A stretch of 12,484 nt of DNA. It comes from Alistipes sp. Its GTDB lineage: Bacteria > Bacteroidota > Bacteroidia > Bacteroidales > Rikenellaceae. A model generated the notes under the pieces. That model was given only the letters and a program-made list of their open reading frames with translations, did not search any database and was not told the DNA's origin. Below, piece by piece: positions 7,163-12,484 of the stretch; the stretch's first letter is position 1; each line of letters starts with the position of its first letter. The position numbers were made by a program, and so were the translations under genes. The stretch is from positions 1-12,484 of the forward strand of contig JAQUZZ010000012.1 in NCBI GenBank assembly GCA_028691095.1, written 5' to 3'.

Positions 7163-8727
7163 GAAGAGGAGTGCAACGATTGTTTCGTAGTGTAGGGCTA
7201 TCCATGGGTCTGCTGCTGTGCAGCTGTATTACCAACGATATTCCTTATCCCGATTTGGTGGCCTCGATTACGGAGTTGGAGGTCATAGGACAGATCGGAA
7301 CGACCGATATTAATAACGCAGCAAGGGAGGTGACCGTGGAGCTCTCCGATACGGTGGATCTCAAGCAAGTCATACTGAGTAAATTCTCGATCAGCGACTA
7401 TGCCACCTCGGAGCCGGATCTCAAATTGGGGGACACGATGGATTTGACCCACACCCAATATGTGACCCTGAAGATTCATGACAGTTTTATCTGGCAACTC
7501 AAGGGGAATCAAACCATACAGCGGAGTATTGTAGTGGATAATCAGGTGGGAGAGGCGATCTTTGATGCCGTCAATAAACTGGCGTTGGTCAACGTGATTC
7601 AGAGTCAGCCGCGCGAACAGATTCAGGTGCGAAGTATGCAGTTGGGGCCCTCCAATTCGACCATTTTGCCGGATCCGACCCGGATCCACGACTTCTCGAC
7701 GCCACAGACCTTCATTGTCCGCTATCGCGATGTGATTGAAGAGTGGACGGTGCGCGTGATGCACACCGACGCCAATGTGGTGACCGGAGAGTCGAATCCT
7801 TGGGCTAAATTCGCCTATTTGTATGGGTCGTATGTGGTGTCGCTTGGGGAGCCAACCTTTGAGTACCGCAAGAAAGGCACGGAGGCGTGGACGAGTGTCG
7901 CGCTGGATCGAATTCAAATTTCGGGAACCAGCTTCTCCTCGAAGGTCACCGGACTGGAAGCCCAGACCGAATATGAGTATCGTGCCGTGGCCGGATCGAC
8001 CAAGGGAAGTACGCTCAGTTTTACCACTGAGGCCATGACACCGATTCCCAATCTGAATTTTGACACTTGGTGCCAGGTGGGTAAATCATGGTTTCCTAAT
8101 GCCGATCTGACGGACGAGAACTACTGGTGGGATTCGGGAAACAAAGGAGCCAATTCGCTCTCAGAGAAGAATCCTACGGCTCCGGAAGATGGCGTGGTGG
8201 TGAAGGGGCGGGCGGCCAAACTCGCCTCAACCAAGGTGCTCTCGGTCTTTGCGGCTGGCAGTGTCTACTTGGGTTACTTCAAGAAGGTGATCGGCTTGGG
8301 CGCTGAGATCTCGATGGGGCGTCCCTATACCGCACGTCCTACGCGGTTGAAAGGGTACTACAATTACCATTCGGGGGTAGTGGATAAGACTAAAACGCCC
8401 TATGAGAGTCTGATCGGAACCCAGGATAGCTGTCATATTTATTTCTTGCTCTCCGATGCACGTGAACCCTACACGGTGAACACCACGACGCAACAGTTTA
8501 TCGACTTGAAGAACGACCCGAATATTGTGGCGCTCGGAGAGTTGAAGACCTCGGTCTCCACGTCCGGTTATCAACCCTTTACCATGACGTTGAATTATCG
8601 CAGTTTGACGCGTATTCCTCGATATGTGTTGATCGTGGCCAGTGCCAGCAAATACGGAGATTACTTTACGGGAAGTACCGAGAGTGTACTCTACCTGGAT
8701 GAATTCACCTTGGATTTCGAGGAGTAA
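7159..8727 (+). CDS. PCMD-domain surface lipoprotein with FN3-like domain
   Basis: A 522-residue predicted lipoprotein. The signal peptide leads to L-C-S-C23, then I-T-N-D-I-P-Y-P, an N-terminus typical of PCMD proteins. Residues about 30-205 look like two Ig-like beta domains, with E-V-I-G-Q-I-G and W-T-V-R-V marking edges; they are unlike DUF4493. Residues about 210-294 are FN3-like, opening with N-P-W-A-K-F and containing L-E-A-Q-T-E-Y-E-Y-R-A. Residues 295-522 are a full PCMD domain: R-P-T-R-L-K-G-Y-Y-N-Y, then S-K-Y-G-D-Y-F-T-G-S-T and V-L-Y-L-D-E at the end. The PCMD and FN3-like parts are close paralogues of those in the gene at 4129. The start overlaps the barrel gene's stop (ATGA), so translation is probably coupled. 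It is the last gene of the cluster and is followed by a strong hairpin. The function is unknown; carbohydrate binding is a family-based guess. Confidence 0.92.
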   Translation: MRRGVQRLFRSVGLSMGLLLCSCITNDIPYPDLVASITELEVIGQIGTTDINNAAREVTVELSDTVDLKQVILSKFSISDYATSEPDLKLGDTMDLTHTQYVTLKIHDSFIWQLKGNQTIQRSIVVDNQVGEAIFDAVNKLALVNVIQSQPREQIQVRSMQLGPSNSTILPDPTRIHDFSTPQTFIVRYRDVIEEWTVRVMHTDANVVTGESNPWAKFAYLYGSYVVSLGEPTFEYRKKGTEAWTSVALDRIQISGTSFSSKVTGLEAQTEYEYRAVAGSTKGSTLSFTTEAMTPIPNLNFDTWCQVGKSWFPNADLTDENYWWDSGNKGANSLSEKNPTAPEDGVVVKGRAAKLASTKVLSVFAAGSVYLGYFKKVIGLGAEISMGRPYTARPTRLKGYYNYHSGVVDKTKTPYESLIGTQDSCHIYFLLSDAREPYTVNTTTQQFIDLKNDPNIVALGELKTSVSTSGYQPFTMTLNYRSLTRIPRYVLIVASASKYGDYFTGSTESVLYLDEFTLDFEE

Positions 8728-8732
8728 ATTCC

Positions 8733-8758
8733 ATAAAGGATAAGGATAAAGGATAAGG
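8733..8758. repeat. 13-bp perfect tandem duplication
   Basis: Two exact back-to-back copies of ATAAAGGATAAGG lie six bases after the stop codon of the last lipoprotein gene. This is probably a slippage product in the 3' untranslated region. No known function is attached to it. Confidence 0.9.
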
Positions 8759-8787
8759 AAACCCCGCTGGGGTGTCTTCAGAAGTGA

Positions 8788-8829
8788 ACGCAATGAGAGG
8801 CTCTCCCTGAGGAGGGCCTCTCATTGCGT
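8788..8829 (+). terminator. Long hairpin, probable terminator of the lipoprotein cluster
   Basis: ACGCAATGAGAGGC (8788-8801) pairs perfectly with GCCTCTCATTGCGT (8816-8829). The stem continues inward through one G-T pair and four more pairs to a 4-base loop, CTGA, giving about 19 pairs in all. It sits 60 bp after the last stop codon. There is no U-tract on the + strand, and the minus strand has only scattered Ts, so classical intrinsic termination is uncertain. It may instead protect the transcript 3' end. A weaker ACCCC-GCT-GGGGT hairpin lies just before it at 8761-8773. Confidence 0.6.
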
Positions 8830-8976
8830 CCTGGTGTTTAAGAAGGGGGGTTGAATGCCGTTCATCCATTCAAATCGCGTCTTAAGTCCCCAGCGGTTGG
8901 GTTCGGGAAAGAGGGTGAATAAGGGTTCGCAAGCGGTTCAGACAATCATCTTACGATAGACCTTGGTAAGGTTCAT
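8821..8976 (-). pseudogene. Possible decayed reading frame on the minus strand
   Basis: Read on the minus strand from ATG at 8976, the frame gives 12 codons (starting M-N-L-T-K-V-Y-R-K), a TGA at 8940-8938, then 38 more sense codons in the same frame (with P-N-R-W-G-L-K-T-R-F-E-W-M-N-G) and a TGA at 8823-8821 inside the long hairpin. The composition looks protein-like, but there is no recognisable family. It could be a gene remnant with one nonsense mutation or pure chance; a + strand frame across part of the same bases is also short and open. Confidence 0.15.
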
Positions 8977-8994
8977 TATTTTCTGGGATAGAAG

Positions 8995-9025
8995 TGTGAT
9001 AAATCGATACTTTTCTCTATATTTG
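8995..9025 (+). promoter_or_regulatory. Candidate Bacteroidota-type promoter
   Basis: TATATTTG at 9018-9025 is a full match to the -7 consensus TAnnTTTG. TGTG at 8995-8998 matches three of four bases of the -33 TTTG, with the canonical spacing of 19 bases. Transcription would begin near 9030, at the edge of the candidate structured region. It would produce either a separate small RNA or a leader of about 280 bases for the sensor gene at 9313. Confidence 0.4.
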
Positions 9026-9028
9026 TAT

Positions 9029-9190
9029 AGCTTGATAAGGTAATTTGGAGCTCAAATGCAAAGCTGTTACCGACGGTGTGTAAGAAATGGAGTGGTAGCC
9101 TATCGTGTGGCAGCCGAGAGCCTCCTTGGAGAACGATGCGGAAGGGGCATGACAGCGTGATGTACGAAACTGATCCCCAAGAATTCTTGA
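9029..9190 (+). ncRNA. Candidate structured leader or small RNA (unidentified)
   Basis: This stretch is richer in G and C than its AT-rich flanks and contains no convincing coding frame. Complementary segments include AGCTT (9029-9033) with AAGCT (9061-9065), and GGTAA (9039-9043) with TTACC (9067-9071), which interleave like a pseudoknot. ATCGT (9102-9106) pairs with ACGAT (9133-9137), and a GGGG near 9145 can pair with the CCCC at 9175-9178. The 12-bp palindrome CAAGAATTCTTG lies at 9178-9189. A promoter-like pair lies immediately upstream. It matches no riboswitch, tRNA, SRP, RNase P or tmRNA signature that I recognise. Several short helices can arise by chance, so confidence is low. Confidence 0.25.
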
Positions 9191-9195
9191 GCTCT

Positions 9196-9230
9196 TTTGT
9201 CACAGTATGTGTATAATATACATATTTTTG
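9196..9230 (+). promoter_or_regulatory. Second candidate promoter with overlapping dyad
   Basis: TTTG at 9196-9199 and TATTTTTG at 9223-9230 both match the Bacteroidota promoter boxes, but the spacing is 23 bases rather than 19-21. Between and across the second box lies a near-perfect dyad: ATGTGTAT (9207-9214) and ATACATAT (9218-9225), with one G-T mismatch around the centre AAT. A dyad over the -7 region is a typical place for an operator. It lies 83 bases before the sensor gene start. Confidence 0.3.
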
Positions 9231-9312
9231 TTGATTTCCAATAAAACGCACGCTGTGTTTAGATCTATAAAGAGAGAACCACCGGCTTTTTGCAAATTAT
9301 CAGCTATTTTTG

Positions 9313-12300
9313 ATGAAAATGAAGCAGAAAATGGAATCAATGCAGGCAGACAGAACTTGGGGTTCACAAATAAAACGGATCACGCTTTCTTGGATCGTGG
9401 TTTGGATGGTGGCGTGCATGGGATTCATGCAGGAAGCGGTGGGGGCTACTTCGCCCAAGGTGAAAGTCTTAGGCGATCGTTTTTTCCCACCCTATGAATT
9501 CATAAACGAAGAGGGGAAGCCCGAAGGATTCAATGTGGAGTTGCTGGAGGCCGTGATGAAGTCTGTGAACTTGGAGTATGAATTACAGTTGGGAAGTTGG
9601 CCGGAGGCGATGCAACAAGTTCAGACCCATCAGGGGGATATGTTGACCGGATTGATCTATGGGGCACATCGAGATCATAGTTTTCTCTTCAGCAGTCCTT
9701 ATAGCTATATCTATCTGCACGTGGTGGTTCGCAAGGAGAGTCCGATTCGCACTTGGCAGGATCTACAAGGGAAAGAAGTGTTGTGTCAGACGGGGGATAT
9801 TGTCAATGATTTGTTGCGAGAGCGCGGGTTTACCGAAGACCAACAAATTCGGGTGGACAATGTGGTCGATGCGTTGCGTTTGCTCTCTCAGGGAGCCCAT
9901 GATGCAGCGATTTTCAATGGACAGCAAGCACGTTATGTGATTCGCAACTATCATTTGAAAAATTTGGAAGTCATCCCTCTGAATGTGAATCCGATGCCTT
10001 ACAGCTTCGCCACCTATCAGGGAAATGACTCCTTGCTTCAGACCTTGAATCGAGGATTGACCATCGTGCGTGGCAATGGCGAATACGATCGGATCTACAA
10101 CAAATGGTTTGGTACGTTGAACTCGTCCAATGTGGCGCTATGGCTTTATTGGGTAGGAGGTGGAATCGGGGTGCTGTTGTTGTTGGCTCTCTTGTTTATC
10201 GTGGTGTTGCGGCGACAAATCGCGCGCGCAACGCAGACTCTGGAACAGAGTCGTCGGGAGTTGAGTTTGGCTCTGCATGCAGGGGATGTCTCGGTGTGGC
10301 GTTATGATTTTGATTCCGATCGGTTTGTAGCGCTACAAGGTGATATTTTGCTGCATGACGGGAAGTCGATGGAGGAGTTCTGCGCCCACATGTACAAGGA
10401 AGATCGTCTGCTGTTTGAAAACGTGATTCAACGCCTCAAGGAGGGAGCGGGGCATGAAACCCTGAGTATTCGTTATCAAGATAAAGAGACAAAGGGTTGT
10501 CGTTATATTCGTAAAGAGATCATTCCCCTGAGAAATGAGGAAGGTCGGTTGGTGGCGTTGATTGGGACGCATAAAGATTGCACGGAGCAGATGCTGGCAG
10601 CCCAACGGATGGAGGAGGCCATGACCAAATACAGTACGGTGTTTCATGCCGCATCCATCGGATTGGAATATTATGACCAAAACGGCATTTTGATCGATAT
10701 TAACGATACAGCACTCCATCTCTATGGCTTGCCGTCACGTGAGAAGGTCTTAAACCATCATCTTGCTTTGGAACAAGACCCGAATTATACCGGTCGAGTG
10801 AACCTTGCCGAATTGACCCATGAGATCAAGTATAGTTTTGAGTATGATTTCGACCTTTGGCATACCGTGAAGGGGTGTGAGAACCTGAGTTGCAAAGAGG
10901 GGGAATGTCGGATGGAGAATCGAATCACCCCTTTGTTTCACGACGGAAAGCTCACGGGTGTCATTATTACCTCGCAAGATATTACGGAAAACTATCGGTA
11001 TCAATGTGAATTGGAACTGCTGAGTGCCCAGTTGAAGATGGTGCTGGAGTCGGGTCAGATTCAAGGGTGGATCTATGATCCTAACACGCACACCTTCCAA
11101 ACGATCGGCCAGCATAAGGGTGGATCTTTCTCCTCGGCCGAGTCCCATTTCTGTTCGATTCCCACGGAGGATCGGGAGGTGTTGGAGGCGTTGATGTCGG
11201 ATCTGTTGGAGGGAAGAAGGTCGAAAGGGGTGATTACGGTGCGACACTACATCGATGGGATGGTGCGATATTGTCAGGCTCACATGTTGCCGGTTTGGGA
11301 GGATGGTAAGATTACTAAATTGACGGGAACCTATCGTGAAGTGACCGAGTCGGTGAGACAACAGCAACAGATCGAAGAGGTGCGTAATAATCTGTTGTTT
11401 GCCTTGCAAGCAGGAAAGTTGATTTCGTGGATCTATCGCCCGAAGGAACAACGTTTCTATATCTTAGGCGGAGAGGGCGCAAAACAATCCCAGATCAGCT
11501 TGATGGAGATGTATATAGCTATGCCCGTGGAGGATGCAGCCAAACATTTGCAGTGTTTGAATGAGATCGAGGAGGGGAAAAAAGAGACCGAATCGTTAAT
11601 CCTTCGTTATCACAAGGGCGATGCCTACCAATATTGTGAGATCAGCCTGATGGCCGTGCAACGCGATGGACGATTGAGTCATATCGTGGGTGTACAACGC
11701 GATATTACACGGAATTATCAATATCGTCGTTCGTTGGAGGAGAATCAGTTGAAGATTGATTTGGCCATTCGGAGTGGGGATTTGGTATTATGGGATTATG
11801 ATTGTACAAGCCATCTCTATACCACCAAATATGATCCGTTGATTCCGGACGGAGAACCGTGTGCCTTGGATCGGTATATCGCTTTTACGCATCCCGATGA
11901 TGTGGCGATTCTCAAAGAGATGAATGCTTTGATGAATGAGGGGTGTGATGAGGAGTTCTGTCGAGAGTTCCGTTTAAAATTACAGGGGATTGCAGCTTGG
12001 CAATATATGGTTTTGACGGGAACCCCGTTGGAGCGAGACGGGCAGGGTCGCGTCATCCGTTATACCGGTTTGCGTCGCAATGACACCCGTTGGCGCCAGA
12101 TCACCTTGGAGTTGGAGGAGAGTAAGAAAAAAATGGATCTGGCCCTTAAGCACGATCGAAGTCTGTTGTGGGAGTATGATTGTGAAACACGTCTTTTTAT
12201 CACGGCATCAAAGGATAGTGAGTATCGGGATCAGGCTGTGACCGAGGAGCAATATCTACAATTCGTCCATCCCGAAGATGTGCCTGCTTTTGCTAAGGTT

Positions 12301-12484
12301 GCGGATGTCATGCATCGTCGAGAGAATCTGCCGATGGAGGTGGAGGGGCGCATTCGACTGCATGCGGATGACCCTTGGATGTATGTGTCGATTACAGGGA
12401 TTCCGTTTGCCTATGACGATCAGGGTCGAGTGTGCCGATATATCGGAATCCGCAAGGATAATACCTCATGGAAGAAGTTGACGG
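9313..12484 (+). CDS. Periplasmic-binding and multi-PAS sensor protein, probable histidine kinase (3' partial)
   Basis: The frame is open for 1057 codons and runs off the window end. The start at ATG 9313 is chosen because an in-frame TAA lies at 9268-9270; M3, M7 and M10 are alternatives. A signal peptide ends near A45. Residues about 50-268 are an SBP_bac_3-type ligand domain: F-F-P-P-Y-E-F at 57-63, E-G-F-N-V-E-L-L, and Y-N-K-W-F-G at its end. One membrane helix spans about 275-299, so the rest is cytoplasmic. At least six PAS domains follow, at about 317-430, 437-560, 570-690, 690-805, 810-930 and 937-1057, most closing with a PAC-like G-x-x-x-D-x-T. Five open with the same L-A-L-x-A-G-x-x-x-x-W-x-Y-D motif; the second is a classical PAS and carries C522-x4-C527-x4-C532. 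The layout resembles BvgS/EvgS-type sensors with venus-flytrap domains. A kinase or other output domain should follow beyond the window. The ligand is unknown, possibly an amino acid or other small solute. Confidence 0.9.
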   Translation, partial: MKMKQKMESMQADRTWGSQIKRITLSWIVVWMVACMGFMQEAVGATSPKVKVLGDRFFPPYEFINEEGKPEGFNVELLEAVMKSVNLEYELQLGSWPEAMQQVQTHQGDMLTGLIYGAHRDHSFLFSSPYSYIYLHVVVRKESPIRTWQDLQGKEVLCQTGDIVNDLLRERGFTEDQQIRVDNVVDALRLLSQGAHDAAIFNGQQARYVIRNYHLKNLEVIPLNVNPMPYSFATYQGNDSLLQTLNRGLTIVRGNGEYDRIYNKWFGTLNSSNVALWLYWVGGGIGVLLLLALLFIVVLRRQIARATQTLEQSRRELSLALHAGDVSVWRYDFDSDRFVALQGDILLHDGKSMEEFCAHMYKEDRLLFENVIQRLKEGAGHETLSIRYQDKETKGCRYIRKEIIPLRNEEGRLVALIGTHKDCTEQMLAAQRMEEAMTKYSTVFHAASIGLEYYDQNGILIDINDTALHLYGLPSREKVLNHHLALEQDPNYTGRVNLAELTHEIKYSFEYDFDLWHTVKGCENLSCKEGECRMENRITPLFHDGKLTGVIITSQDITENYRYQCELELLSAQLKMVLESGQIQGWIYDPNTHTFQTIGQHKGGSFSSAESHFCSIPTEDREVLEALMSDLLEGRRSKGVITVRHYIDGMVRYCQAHMLPVWEDGKITKLTGTYREVTESVRQQQQIEEVRNNLLFALQAGKLISWIYRPKEQRFYILGGEGAKQSQISLMEMYIAMPVEDAAKHLQCLNEIEEGKKETESLILRYHKGDAYQYCEISLMAVQRDGRLSHIVGVQRDITRNYQYRRSLEENQLKIDLAIRSGDLVLWDYDCTSHLYTTKYDPLIPDGEPCALDRYIAFTHPDDVAILKEMNALMNEGCDEEFCREFRLKLQGIAAWQYMVLTGTPLERDGQGRVIRYTGLRRNDTRWRQITLELEESKKKMDLALKHDRSLLWEYDCETRLFITASKDSEYRDQAVTEEQYLQFVHPEDVPAFAKVADVMHRRENLPMEVEGRIRLHADDPWMYVSITGIPFAYDDQGRVCRYIGIRKDNTSWKKLT

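Noticed and set aside
9031..9180. Group II intron, tmRNA, SRP RNA, tRNA or cobalamin riboswitch in the intergenic region
   Set aside because: I looked for the domain V, GGAAGGAAGCAGCC-like, T-loop and B12-box signatures and found none, so the element is left unidentified.
8976..9251. 91-codon minus-strand frame covering the intergenic promoter and candidate RNA region
   Set aside because: Its translation has no recognisable motif, and it runs through AT-rich promoter-like sequence and the palindromes. A non-coding interpretation fits better.
9207..9497. 96-codon + strand frame overlapping the start of the sensor gene
   Set aside because: It starts within promoter-like sequence and overlaps the signal peptide and ligand domain of the sensor in another frame. 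The sensor frame has clear homology-type motifs; this one does not.
10750..11451. 233-codon minus-strand frame across the sensor gene
   Set aside because: The + strand frame is continuous with recognisable PAS domains across the same bases, so this is a shadow frame.

Overview
The window looks like chromosomal DNA of a member of the Bacteroidales (Bacteroidota). The evidence is four predicted lipoproteins with DUF4493 and PCMD (putative carbohydrate metabolism) type domains, acidic residues just after several lipid-anchored cysteines as in Bacteroidota surface-lipoprotein export signals, no clear Shine-Dalgarno sites, and TAnnTTTG promoter boxes. Genus cannot be fixed from the sequence alone. 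All recognised genes lie on the + strand.

Region 1 (about 1-8727) is a five-gene cluster that is probably one transcription unit or two linked ones. Three large lipoproteins come first (139-2310, 2347-4008, 4129-6240). Each starts with a DUF4493-like region, followed by one or two copies of an Ig-like module of about 130-150 residues that I cannot name. The first and third then continue into an FN3-like domain and a C-terminal PCMD domain; the second has two module copies and no PCMD. Next come a small outer-membrane beta-barrel protein (6359-7162) and, overlapping it by ATGA, a fourth lipoprotein (7159-8727) with a different N-terminus but the same FN3-like plus PCMD ending. No SusC/SusD pair, glycosidase or other enzyme is visible, so this looks like a cell-surface or adhesive/glycan-binding assembly rather than a classical polysaccharide utilisation locus. 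That function is inferred. Two intergenic gaps carry the same small hairpin, TAGCAC-NNN-GTGCTTA, close to the next start codon.

Region 2 (8728-9312) has no convincing gene. It holds a 13-bp tandem duplication, a long hairpin (8788-8829) that probably ends the cluster, a possible decayed reading frame on the minus strand, a promoter-like pair (8995-9025), a GC-richer stretch with several complementary segments (9029-9190) that may be a structured leader or small RNA, and a second promoter-like region with a dyad (9196-9230).

Region 3 (9313 to the window end) is the first 1057 codons of a large sensor protein: a periplasmic SBP_bac_3-type ligand domain, one membrane helix and at least six PAS domains. 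The output module is beyond the window; a histidine kinase is expected. Its link to the lipoprotein cluster is only positional.
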